Positions 34,936 through 43,592 of a stretch of DNA of 64,000 bases are shown in pieces. The stretch covers positions 1 to 64,000 of the forward strand of contig NZ_BCVZ01000001.1 of assembly GCF_001592005.1 (NCBI RefSeq), read 5' to 3'. Each line of letters begins with the position of its first letter. The first letter of the stretch is position 1. The stretch comes from Bacillus sonorensis NBRC 101234 = KCTC 13918. GTDB taxonomy: Bacteria; Bacillota; Bacilli; Bacillales; Bacillaceae. The notes under the pieces are model-generated. The model worked only from the letters and a program-made list of their open reading frames with translations. It was not told the DNA's origin and ran no database searches. A program made the translations under genes and the position numbers.

Positions 34936-37092
34936 ATGGTTAAGGCAGCTGCAATAACTTGCAATTTAATCGATCTAAAAATAAAAGATTGGCATCTTCA
35001 TCTTGTTTTCTCTTTTGAAAGCTCATTGCCTGCTGAAGAAATCGGTCTGCTGGCAGTCAATCGGAAATCAAAGGAAGAGCTGTCGTTCTCCTGCGAAAAA
35101 ACAGATGAACCGGAAGCCCGGCTGTACAAGGCAGTGATCCATTTGGATGAGCTTTCAAACCATGTCAGGGATACAGGATGTGTCGACTTCTATGCGACAT
35201 ACCGGACAATGGAAGATATGGATGAAGCTGAGCTTCTGAAGAAAAGAATGAAAACGGAGTTTCAGCCGATTGAACTTTCCTGGCAGAAAGATGAACAAAA
35301 GGGCATTTTCTTCCTTCCTTATACAACGAAAAAAGGAAACTTTTCTTTGAAGATTCTTGCAAAAAAAGCCGTTGCGGAAGTTAATCATGTCGAATTAACT
35401 CCTGAAGCTCAATTGACGCTTAAAGGATTCGCTTTTTTGCTGCAAGGAGAAGAAAGCTTCCCTGTGAAGCAGAGAAGGCTTGTATTAAATGAAATCACGG
35501 ATGCCGAGGAAAAAAGGCTGTTTCAATTTCCTCTTGAGAAAAGTTTCAGGGAAGATGCACATGATGAAGCTGTAAGCTTTGAGGTGCAGATTGATCTCAA
35601 AAAGCTTTACGAAGAAAACATCATGCCGGCGATGTTCCAATTTCATATCGAATTTTGCGGCGAGGACCCTGAAACAGGCGAAGAAGTCGTCAAGCGCAGC
35701 AAGGCGTTAATGCTAAAAAATAAAGCAAATCCGAAAACAAACCAGTTTACGGTTCTTGAAACAGAAAAAGGCCCTGCGCGTTTTCATGTCTATCCGCAAA
35801 AGAAAAAAAGAAACATGCGTTTAAGAATGAATGATTATACATTTAAAACAAGAGCTGTTTATTTTGTCGTTGGCAAAAAAAACCGGGCCGTTTCCTTTTT
35901 CCGCAGGAGAAAAAATAAACTGAAGAAAAAGATAGACAGAGGTGTGAAAAAAGCATATTATTTCACCTTTGGACTTGCCGCAAAGCTGCCCGTCAAAAAG
36001 AAGACCGTCATTTTTGAAAGCTTTGCCGGAAAGCAGTACAGCTGTAATCCGCGGGCGATTTATGAATATATGAAAGAGAACAATCCGGAGTACAGCCTGT
36101 ACTGGAGCGTAAATCCGGAATATACGGATATCTTTGAGGAAAAAGGCATTCCTTATATTAAAAGGTTTACCCTGAAGTGGCTGTTCGCCATGGCAAGAGC
36201 CGAATATTGGGTGGTAAACAGCCGAATGCCGTTATGGATTCCAAAGCCGGAGCACACCACATATCTTCAGACATGGCACGGAACGCCGTTAAAAAGGCTT
36301 GCCGTCGATATGGATGAAGTGCACATGCCCGGCACCAACACGGAAAAATACAAAAAGAATTTCACAATGGAAGCATCAAAATGGGATTATCTGATCTCCC
36401 CGAACGCATACTCAACCGAGATCTTTGCCCGTGCATTCCAATTTAATAAAACGATGATCGAATCCGGCTATCCGAGAAATGATTTTCTTCATACGGACAA
36501 CAATCCCGAAACGGTTCGCGCATTAAAAGAAAAAATGCAGCTCCCGGCCGGCAAAAAAGTGATCATTTATGCGCCGACATGGCGGGATGATCAATTCTAT
36601 AAAAAGGGGAAATACAAATTTGACCTTGATTTGGATTTGGCAAAGATGAGAGAGGAAATCGGCGACGAATACGTGATCATCTTACGAATGCACTATTTGG
36701 TGGCGGAAAACTTTGATCTTGGGCCATACCAAGGATTTGCATACGATTTCTCTTCATATGAAGATATCCGCGAGCTGTATATGGTGTCCGACTTGCTGAT
36801 CACGGACTACTCTTCCGTCTTCTTTGACTTTGCGAATTTGAAACGTCCGATGATTTTCTTTGTTCCCGACATCGAAACGTACCGCGACAAGCTGCGCGGC
36901 TTCTACTTTGACTTTGAAAAAGAAGCGCCCGGCCCGCTCGTCAAAACGACCGATGCCGTCATCGGAAAAATCAGGGAAACGGAAGCGCCGGACTACCGCC
37001 TGCCGGATATATTCGAGCCATTCTATGAGAAGTTCTGTTATCTGGAGACGGGACATTCGTCTGAAAAAGTTGTGAAAACGGTATTTGAATAA
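34936..37092 (+). CDS. tagF: Teichoic acid poly(glycerol phosphate) polymerase TagF
   Basis: TagF extends the glycerol phosphate chain on the primed linkage unit. The C-terminal half of this 718-residue protein has the catalytic motifs 'TWHGTPLKRLAVDMDEVH', 'YAPTWRDDQFY', 'ILRMHY' and 'LLITDYSSVFFDFANLKRP'. The N-terminal 330 residues are beta-rich, then comes a basic amphipathic stretch ('FFRRRKNKLKKKIDRG') that could bind the membrane. The B. subtilis 168 enzyme is about 746 residues. GAGGAG lies 12 bases before ATG 34936, a long spacing. Confidence 0.94.
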   Translation: MVKAAAITCNLIDLKIKDWHLHLVFSFESSLPAEEIGLLAVNRKSKEELSFSCEKTDEPEARLYKAVIHLDELSNHVRDTGCVDFYATYRTMEDMDEAELLKKRMKTEFQPIELSWQKDEQKGIFFLPYTTKKGNFSLKILAKKAVAEVNHVELTPEAQLTLKGFAFLLQGEESFPVKQRRLVLNEITDAEEKRLFQFPLEKSFREDAHDEAVSFEVQIDLKKLYEENIMPAMFQFHIEFCGEDPETGEEVVKRSKALMLKNKANPKTNQFTVLETEKGPARFHVYPQKKKRNMRLRMNDYTFKTRAVYFVVGKKNRAVSFFRRRKNKLKKKIDRGVKKAYYFTFGLAAKLPVKKKTVIFESFAGKQYSCNPRAIYEYMKENNPEYSLYWSVNPEYTDIFEEKGIPYIKRFTLKWLFAMARAEYWVVNSRMPLWIPKPEHTTYLQTWHGTPLKRLAVDMDEVHMPGTNTEKYKKNFTMEASKWDYLISPNAYSTEIFARAFQFNKTMIESGYPRNDFLHTDNNPETVRALKEKMQLPAGKKVIIYAPTWRDDQFYKKGKYKFDLDLDLAKMREEIGDEYVIILRMHYLVAENFDLGPYQGFAYDFSSYEDIRELYMVSDLLITDYSSVFFDFANLKRPMIFFVPDIETYRDKLRGFYFDFEKEAPGPLVKTTDAVIGKIRETEAPDYRLPDIFEPFYEKFCYLETGHSSEKVVKTVFE

Positions 37093-37099
37093 TAGTTGT

Positions 37100-37145
37100 A
37101 GCAAAAGCCATTGCATACCTTTGACTGGTTGCATTGGCTTTTGCT
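37100..37145 (+). terminator. Hairpin after tagF
   Basis: AGCAAAAGCCA pairs with TGGCTTTTGCT, with an inner TGCA/TGCA helix. The U-run after the stem is short, so termination may be incomplete before tagG. Confidence 0.55.
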
Positions 37146-37206
37146 ATATCGTATGAGAGTAATATAATTCAGCTCCAATATGTAAAAATCATACAGCGGT
37201 TTAAAA

Positions 37207-37235
37207 GTGAAAAAAATAGCGAAATCTGATACAAT
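37207..37235 (+). promoter_or_regulatory. Putative tagGH promoter
   Basis: GTGAAA (37207-37212) and TACAAT (37230-37235) are 17 bases apart, with TG one base before the -10. It precedes tagG by about 70 bases. Confidence 0.5.
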
Positions 37236-37304
37236 ATAGTGCGGTGCTTTAAATAACGTTCTGAAAATAAAGACCTAAAAACTTTAACTCTAAGGAAGAT
37301 TCGA

Positions 37305-38120
37305 ATGAATGCTATGGTAAAAGTTCTGAAAGAAGTATTTTCTTCGCTTCCGCTGATTATGCGGCTTGCGGTTTATGAAACAAAGTCAAAGTATCAAATG
37401 AATTATTTGGGGATTGTTTGGCAGTTTCTAAACCCGCTCATCCAGATTTTGGCCTATTGGTTTGTGTTTGGAACCGGAATTAAAGGCGCCAAAGGAGATA
37501 TAGACAACTACCCGTTTATTATTTGGATGCTTGCCGGGATCATCCCTTGGTTCTTTATTAGCCCGACGATTCTTGATGGATCAAATAGTGTGTTTAGAAG
37601 AATCAATTTAGTTTCAAAAATGAATTTTCCGGTCAGCTCGCTTCCAGCCGTCGTGATCGTTTCCAATTTATTCAGCTACTTTGTGATGACAATCATCTAT
37701 GTTTTGGTACTTATGGGAAGCGGACATTTTCCGACGCTGCATTGGCTGCAATACTTTTATTATTTGTTCTGTATGCTTGCGTTCATGTTTTCATTCAGTT
37801 TGTTTAATTCGACGATCAGTGTGTTGGTAAGAGATTATCAATTTTTGCTTCAAGCGGGGACAAGGCTGCTGTTTTTCCTGTTGCCGATTTTTTGGAATGT
37901 GCATCACAGCCTCGCCAACAGACCGCATCTTTTGACTCTTATTAAACTAAATCCGCTGTTTTATATTATTGACGGCTTTCGGAACAGTTTTTTGAACGGA
38001 AATTGGTTTTTTGAAGATATAAAATACACCTTGTATTTCTGGACATTCACATTGCTGTTGTTAACGTTAGGGTCCATCCTGCATATGAAATTCAGGGACA
38101 AGTTTGTTGACTTTCTTTAA
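37305..38120 (+). CDS. tagG: Teichoic acid export permease TagG
   Basis: TagG is the membrane subunit of the ABC exporter for wall teichoic acid. The 271-residue protein has six hydrophobic segments of the ABC-2 type and the '[21 protein letters not shown]' entry typical of polysaccharide exporters near residues 22-43. It lies 20 bases before tagH. GtaGGAAG-type ribosome site precedes ATG 37305. Confidence 0.95.
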   Translation: MNAMVKVLKEVFSSLPLIMRLAVYETKSKYQMNYLGIVWQFLNPLIQILAYWFVFGTGIKGAKGDIDNYPFIIWMLAGIIPWFFISPTILDGSNSVFRRINLVSKMNFPVSSLPAVVIVSNLFSYFVMTIIYVLVLMGSGHFPTLHWLQYFYYLFCMLAFMFSFSLFNSTISVLVRDYQFLLQAGTRLLFFLLPIFWNVHHSLANRPHLLTLIKLNPLFYIIDGFRNSFLNGNWFFEDIKYTLYFWTFTLLLLTLGSILHMKFRDKFVDFL

Positions 38121-38140
38121 TAAAGTAAGGAGATTATACG

Positions 38141-39736
38141 ATGAAACTAAAAGTTTCGTTTCGAAATGTTTCAAAACAGTATCATCTGTATGAGAAACAG
38201 TCTGAAAAGATAAAAGCTCTGTTCTTACCGAACAAAAATGATAAAGGCTTTTTTGCCGTACGCGATGTCTCCTTTGATGTATACGAAGGAGAGACGATCG
38301 GGTTTGTCGGAATCAACGGCTCCGGAAAATCGACGATGTCGAATCTGCTGGCAAAGGTCATTCCTCCGACAACCGGTGAAATCGAGATGAATGGACAGCC
38401 TTCCCTGATCGCGATTTCGGCCGGGTTGAACAACCAGTTGAGCGGGAAAGACAATATCCGGCTCAAATGCTTGATGATGGGGCTGACCAATAATGAGATT
38501 GATGAGCTTTATGATAAGATCGTTGAGTTTGCCGATATAGGAGATTTCATCAATCAGCCTGTCAAAAGCTATTCAAGCGGGATGAAATCCCGTCTTGGCT
38601 TCGCCATATCCGCCCACATTGATCCGGATATTTTAATTATTGATGAAGCTTTATCTGTCGGGGATCAAACGTTCTACAAAAAATGTATTGACCGGATTAC
38701 TGAATTTAAAAAAAGCGGGAAAACCATTTTCTTTGTCAGCCATTCCATCGGTCAAATTGAAAAGCTATGTGACCGCGTTGCCTGGATGCATTATGGCGAA
38801 ATGCGCATGTTTGACGAAACCCCAAAGGTTGTAAAGGAATATAAAGAGTTTGTTGACTGGTTCAATAAGCTCTCCAAAAAAGAAAAGAAAAAGTATCAAC
38901 AGGAACACATCGAACAGCGTAAAAAAGAAAAAGAAGATGAACGGACAAGACGTTATTTGAAAAAAAGTAACAAATCACAAACAATTGCTAATGCCGTTCA
39001 AATTGCTTTTCTTTCAATGCTGCTAATTGCATTTGCAGCAACTATGTTTATCAGCACTCCTCTGCGGACAATCGCATCCTTTGGAGCAATACCTGGAAAT
39101 GACAAAAAAGCAGAGGAACGCCATATTGAATCAAAATCCGAAGTCTTGAAAAAGGTGAACCAGCCGGCATATATAAAAGCAAATCGGCTTTCAACTTACA
39201 GTGATAAAGAATTAAAACAAAAAATGTCCGTTTCTTTGACTTTTGGAACTGAAGTTACGCTTGTATCCCAAAATTCTAAAGTTGCAAAGATTAAATTTAA
39301 CGGTAAAAGTTATTTCGTGAAAAAAGGCAGTGTTTCACCGGCTGAAGACCAGGCAAGTGTTTCATTGGCTGCAAATGCCTTTTCGCCTTACTTTTCAGAA
39401 AAGGCAAAGACATCTTATCAATACTTCCTTTCATTTTTGGGAGAGGACGAGCAGAATGTACAGCAAAGCCTGCGAGGAACTAAAGAAGTAAAATACGATG
39501 ACGGAAGATCCGGTATTCACCTCGATTATGAAAAAGTCGATTATGTGATAGAAAACCAAAAAACTTCAGCAATCGTATTTCATGACATTCAAGTTGTTGA
39601 ACCGGCTTCCATATCTCTATCTGATGATAAAGTCACTTTTGACAAAAGCCGTAAACGATTCTTTTTCAAAACAGATAAACAGCTTTTTGTAGTCGATAAT
39701 GAAGAACATTCGTTAATGATAAAAGATAAAAAATGA
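38141..39736 (+). CDS. tagH: Teichoic acid export ATPase TagH
   Basis: The N-terminal 240 residues form the ABC ATPase: Walker A 'GINGSGKST', signature '[12 protein letters not shown]', Walker B '[12 protein letters not shown]'. A charged linker, a membrane helix (about 285-310) and an extracellular C-terminal domain of about 215 residues follow, as in B. subtilis TagH (527 residues versus 531 here). The ATPase hydrolyses ATP to drive teichoic acid export with TagG. Confidence 0.95.
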   Translation: MKLKVSFRNVSKQYHLYEKQSEKIKALFLPNKNDKGFFAVRDVSFDVYEGETIGFVGINGSGKSTMSNLLAKVIPPTTGEIEMNGQPSLIAISAGLNNQLSGKDNIRLKCLMMGLTNNEIDELYDKIVEFADIGDFINQPVKSYSSGMKSRLGFAISAHIDPDILIIDEALSVGDQTFYKKCIDRITEFKKSGKTIFFVSHSIGQIEKLCDRVAWMHYGEMRMFDETPKVVKEYKEFVDWFNKLSKKEKKKYQQEHIEQRKKEKEDERTRRYLKKSNKSQTIANAVQIAFLSMLLIAFAATMFISTPLRTIASFGAIPGNDKKAEERHIESKSEVLKKVNQPAYIKANRLSTYSDKELKQKMSVSLTFGTEVTLVSQNSKVAKIKFNGKSYFVKKGSVSPAEDQASVSLAANAFSPYFSEKAKTSYQYFLSFLGEDEQNVQQSLRGTKEVKYDDGRSGIHLDYEKVDYVIENQKTSAIVFHDIQVVEPASISLSDDKVTFDKSRKRFFFKTDKQLFVVDNEEHSLMIKDKK

Positions 39737-39743
39737 CCATGTG

Positions 39744-39784
39744 AGCCATTGTGATGATAGCAGAATCAATCACAATGGCTTTTA
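39744..39784 (+). terminator. tagH terminator
   Basis: A perfect 12-bp stem AGCCATTGTGAT/ATCACAATGGCT with a 13-base loop is followed by TTTTAC, just after the tagH stop. Confidence 0.75.
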
Positions 39785-39791
39785 CATATAC

Positions 39792-39832
39792 AAAAAAGAT
39801 CAGACACACATTTTTCTGTGTCTGATCTTTTT
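39792..39832. terminator. Bidirectional terminator between tagH and a lytD-like gene
   Basis: AAAAGATCAGACACA pairs with TGTGTCTGATCTTTT and has T-runs on both strands. It separates convergent tagH and the lytD paralogue. Confidence 0.88.
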
Positions 39833-39835
39833 GGC

Positions 39836-42469
39836 TTATTTATATTTAGGAATGTCATAATACAACGTATAATCATCCAGCAGAGTGTACAGGCTGTACA
39901 TCCGGTTCACTTGTTTATAAGCCCAGCCGATATCTGTTGCATATTGGTGGCTGGCCGTTGGAGCCCATCTCATTTTAAAGAGTGTATCCTGCTGAAAACC
40001 GCTTCTGTGGATATAGTTTTTGCCGATCAATTCGGCTCCCCCGATGATCGCCTTTTCAGGAGTATCCCACCCCTGCTCATAGGCTGTTTTCGAGCCGCAT
40101 TCCAACGGACAAGAATCATATGCACCATATCCGTACATATTGTAAACCGTTTTTCCGTTATATTTGACGCCTTTAGCTAATTGGGAAGTTCCATTTCCGG
40201 TTTCCAAAAGGGCATGAGAGATCAAATACAATTCATTAATGCTGTATGTTTTGGATGCCTCAACAAATGCTGCTCCTTTTCCTTCAAGAATTCCCTTGCC
40301 TTTTAAAATCTTGCTGTTGATTTCACTGGCTGATAGACCTGCATATTGCGACAGTTTCAAAAACTGGAAGTAATATTTGCTGTCCATTGAAAAGTTGTTC
40401 GGATTAATATAATATGCGGTCTCATCTTCACTTGCATTTCTCCAGCCGAGGTTGATTTTTGCCCAATTTCCTTCTGTGCCGAGCACACTGACTTTATCGC
40501 CTTTTTCAAGAACCCCTACAATGTTGTTTGCCGACACTTCTGGAGAAGATCGCACATTTAGAAAGTCTGCCGTCACAGTACTGTTTGCAGTATTGATATA
40601 AGTAAGTGATACATAACCCGGAGAGTCTGTCTGCGGGTTGACGCTCATTTGCTTTTTCAGCATTTCATTGAGCGTGAGACCGTAATCCGTATACATGATT
40701 TGAGGACCTTCTTTTGTTTTGACGATGCTCGCAGACCATCCAAAATCTTTTTTGATTTTATCGGCTGTTGCAGAAGCATTGTTGTACCCCTGGATATCAT
40801 CAACCACGATTTTATAAAGGTGCTGGCGCTCGCTCGTATAGCTGCTCCACCAGCCTTTTTCCTTAAAGAAAGCCTGAGCTTTAAGCAGGTCGTCATACAG
40901 CAAAGTCATTCCGGTTTCAATTCTATAGCTTGAATATCCTGTTTTCCCGGTGTTAACGATTTTAGCCCACCAATCGTTTTTCTGGAAGAATTCCAGACCT
41001 TTTTGAGCTTGAGTTTTTCCTAATACCTGATGAGATACTACCCGATATGAAGAATATCCGGTTTCACCGGTTTTTTGATAACTTACATACCAAGAATTCT
41101 TTTTGAAGTACTCCAGCCCTTTATTGACTTGATCCATGCCTAGAACCGGATTGGAATAGATTTTAAAGCGGGTGTAGCCTTCTTTTCCTGTATCTTGATA
41201 GCCCACATACCAATTATGTGATTTAAAAAATGCTAAACCTTTATCAAGCAGTGCTTTTCCAAGAATCGGATCAGAGTATATTTTAAATTTTTGATATGCC
41301 TCTTCTCCATTTTCTTTATATGACACATACCAGGAGTTCTTCTTAAAGAATTCCAGCCCTTTGTTGACGGCATCCATTCCCAGTACTGGCTCGGAAATAA
41401 TTTTGTAGCGCTCGTATGTCTGTTTATCGCTTTTTTGCGTTGAGAACCACCAGTTTCTTTTTGTCAAATACTGCTCAGCCTTTTCCGCATCTGTAGATTT
41501 AAGGTCATTAAATACAATTCTATAGGATGTTGAATTCGGCACTTGTTCGTATTTCGCAGTTAGATTGGTAGCGTCCTTGATTTCTTGAATATATTTTTTC
41601 ACGACAGACTCGCTGCCAAACCCGCCGGTTCTGATATTGAAGTATTCGACAGGATCGCCGACAGGCTGCACGTTTCCTTTTATACCCGTCTCACTCTCGA
41701 ATTTTTCAAGATTGGCTTTTGCGGCAGACTCGCTGTTGAAGCCACCGCTTGTCAAAATATAATACTTTTCAGGATCGCCGACAGGCTTATATGTTCCCGC
41801 GATTCCAGTTTCTTTTTGGAAATCGCTTAAAATGTTCTTCACTTTTGATTCGCCGTTGAACGCGCCGCTTGTCAAAGTGTAATACTTCTCGGGATCTCCT
41901 GTCGGTTTATATGTTCCCGCGATTCCAGTTTCTTTTTGGAAATCACTTAAGATAGACTTTACCTTTGACTCGCCGGCGAATCCGCCGCTGATCAATTGAT
42001 AATAGTAGTCCTTGGTCGTGTCTACCGGTTCAACCGATGCAGAAATGCCGGTCTCCTTTGTAAAAGACTGAGCGACTGATTCCGTTTTGGATTTGCTTGA
42101 AAAACCGCCGCTTGATACGTAGTAATAATAATCTTTCGTTCCGATTGGAACGTAGTCGGCATTTAAGCCTGTTCCCTTTTCAAACTCAGCCAGGCTGTCC
42201 TTAACTCGGGATTCAGTCGGAAATCCGCCGGAAAACAAGTTATAAACATTTTTATAATCACTGGTTTTTTGATATGTTGCATCCCAACCGGTATTTGTTT
42301 TAAGCTTTTGCAGATTTTTTTGTGCATCTTCCAGTCCAAGAAACGCAGCCGTCGTTTCTACTTTATATGTAGAAGTATCTGTATACCCTGAAGACTTGTT
42401 GACAAAAATCGTACTGATCATCCCAATAAAAAGTATAACAACAGCAAATTTCAAAGATACTTTTCTCAC
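39836..42469 (-). CDS. LytD-like beta-N-acetylglucosaminidase (paralogue 1)
   Basis: This is an 877-residue secreted wall hydrolase. A signal peptide (1-28) is followed by about six SPOR-like repeats of 40 residues ('ESKVKNILSDFQKETGIAG' type, about 45-340). Five or six shorter 'FFKKNSWYVSYKxTG' repeats (about 340-560), an SH3b domain ('ADFLNVRSSPEVSANNIVGV') and the C-terminal glucosaminidase domain come next. Catalytic Glu lies in 'HALLETGNGTS'. GTG 42469 follows a G7 ribosome site and a sigma-D promoter. It has Cys residues in the catalytic domain ('CPLECG') that paralogue 2 lacks. It cleaves GlcNAc-MurNAc bonds by family analogy. Confidence 0.9.
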   Translation of the reverse strand: MRKVSLKFAVVILFIGMISTIFVNKSSGYTDTSTYKVETTAAFLGLEDAQKNLQKLKTNTGWDATYQKTSDYKNVYNLFSGGFPTESRVKDSLAEFEKGTGLNADYVPIGTKDYYYYVSSGGFSSKSKTESVAQSFTKETGISASVEPVDTTKDYYYQLISGGFAGESKVKSILSDFQKETGIAGTYKPTGDPEKYYTLTSGAFNGESKVKNILSDFQKETGIAGTYKPVGDPEKYYILTSGGFNSESAAKANLEKFESETGIKGNVQPVGDPVEYFNIRTGGFGSESVVKKYIQEIKDATNLTAKYEQVPNSTSYRIVFNDLKSTDAEKAEQYLTKRNWWFSTQKSDKQTYERYKIISEPVLGMDAVNKGLEFFKKNSWYVSYKENGEEAYQKFKIYSDPILGKALLDKGLAFFKSHNWYVGYQDTGKEGYTRFKIYSNPVLGMDQVNKGLEYFKKNSWYVSYQKTGETGYSSYRVVSHQVLGKTQAQKGLEFFQKNDWWAKIVNTGKTGYSSYRIETGMTLLYDDLLKAQAFFKEKGWWSSYTSERQHLYKIVVDDIQGYNNASATADKIKKDFGWSASIVKTKEGPQIMYTDYGLTLNEMLKKQMSVNPQTDSPGYVSLTYINTANSTVTADFLNVRSSPEVSANNIVGVLEKGDKVSVLGTEGNWAKINLGWRNASEDETAYYINPNNFSMDSKYYFQFLKLSQYAGLSASEINSKILKGKGILEGKGAAFVEASKTYSINELYLISHALLETGNGTSQLAKGVKYNGKTVYNMYGYGAYDSCPLECGSKTAYEQGWDTPEKAIIGGAELIGKNYIHRSGFQQDTLFKMRWAPTASHQYATDIGWAYKQVNRMYSLYTLLDDYTLYYDIPKYK

Positions 42470-42517
42470 TTAACTCCCCCCCTTTCTTCTTTGATTATTC
42501 TAATCTCTCACTTTCTT

Positions 42518-42545
42518 TTATCGGCAACAAAAAAGTATTTATTTA
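42518..42545 (-). promoter_or_regulatory. sigma-D promoter of lytD paralogue 1
   Basis: On the minus strand TAAA (42545-42542) and GCCGATAA (42525-42518; 7 of 8 consensus bases) are 16 bases apart, one more than consensus. Confidence 0.7.
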
Positions 42546-42672
42546 ACCGACATTTACGAGTATATCAAAATTTTAATCACAGACTATTATTTTTTTGAAA
42601 AATTAAAAAAACAGGAAGAAAGCCATGACAATCGCCCCAGAAATAAGCATTCTAATGTTCAAAAAAACGATC

Positions 42673-42702
42673 TTGACAAATATTAAAGAATACGGATATC
42701 TT
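42673..42702 (+). promoter_or_regulatory. Putative promoter of the alpha/beta-hydrolase gene
   Basis: A consensus -35 TTGACA (42673-42678) lies 18 bases before TATCTT (42697-42702), 28 bases upstream of the start codon. Confidence 0.6.
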
Positions 42703-42730
42703 TAATTAAAAGCAATGACAAGGGGACTTT

Positions 42731-43549
42731 ATGAACATAAAAAAGACATTCACTTCATTAGAAAGTTTATCAAAGGAATGTTTTACCTTCAATGAAACAT
42801 TCATATTAATCGTTGAACATAAACAAGTCAATTTTGAATTTTTTCTAAACCTGAAATCATCTTACAATGCATTGCTGATTCTCGGTTCCGGGGCAATAGA
42901 TCCCCAAAAGCATTCCCTCCCTGTTTTTCAGCGGCATTCATGGGCAGATGAAATTGCGAGTTCAACTATATTTTATAATGACCCGACTCTTTATTTAGGA
43001 AATATCAATATCGGCTGGGGTCAGGGAAATGAGAATCATTTTTATCTGGAGTCGATTTCAGCAATTATTGAAAAAATGACTGAAATATTAAATATAAAAC
43101 CGGAGAACATCACTTTTTATGGAAGCTCAGCCGGCGGATTCTCCTCTTTGTTCCTCAGCGGACTTATAAAAGGATCTACTGCTTTGGTCAATAATCCGCA
43201 AACGGTAGTTTTCAACTACTATCAGACCCATGTTCAGAAAATGCTCGAAGTATCTTATAAAAAAAAGGGAATGGAAGAGTTTCCTCAGCATCTTATGTAC
43301 AGATTGAGCATTCCAGATTTTTATAAAAAAATAAATTACATTCCCAATATCATTTACTATCAAAATTTAGCCTGTGAGCACGATTATGAGCGGCATTTTC
43401 ATCCTTTTATCAATGAGTTATTTGAGCTGACCAAACAAGAACCTTTCATAAAAAAAATTGAATGTCACTTTTATTATGACAAGGTACAAGGACATAATCC
43501 TCTTGGCAAAGAAGAAACCTTGGCTATTTTAAACGGAAGAATGCACTAG
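42731..43549 (+). CDS. Alpha/beta-hydrolase-like protein of the glycan cassette
   Basis: I do not recognise a characterised family. The 272-residue protein has no signal peptide or membrane segment. The nucleophile elbow GSSAGG puts Ser133 at the catalytic position; Asp218 in 'CEHDYE' and His255 in 'VQGHNPLG' could complete a triad. The fold recalls Asp2-type acyltransferases and esterases of glycan loci. It is divergent from the cassette glycosyltransferases and has its own promoter. An O-acyl transfer or esterase role on a cytoplasmic sugar is inference only. Confidence 0.7.
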   Translation: MNIKKTFTSLESLSKECFTFNETFILIVEHKQVNFEFFLNLKSSYNALLILGSGAIDPQKHSLPVFQRHSWADEIASSTIFYNDPTLYLGNINIGWGQGNENHFYLESISAIIEKMTEILNIKPENITFYGSSAGGFSSLFLSGLIKGSTALVNNPQTVVFNYYQTHVQKMLEVSYKKKGMEEFPQHLMYRLSIPDFYKKINYIPNIIYYQNLACEHDYERHFHPFINELFELTKQEPFIKKIECHFYYDKVQGHNPLGKEETLAILNGRMH

Positions 43550-43570
43550 AGCATTTTTTCAAATGAAGGG

Positions 43571-43590
43571 TAAGGGGGAAATCCCCCTTA
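43571..43590. terminator. Short hairpin between convergent genes
   Basis: TAAGGGGGA/TCCCCCTTA with a 2-base loop separates the hydrolase gene from the 900-residue glycosyltransferase gene. U-runs are weak on both strands. Confidence 0.5.
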
Positions 43591-43592
43591 TC

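Noticed and set aside
40649-40933. Plus-strand open frames inside the lytD-like genes
   Set aside because: They are opposite-strand reflections of repetitive coding sequence with family-like protein on the minus strand.
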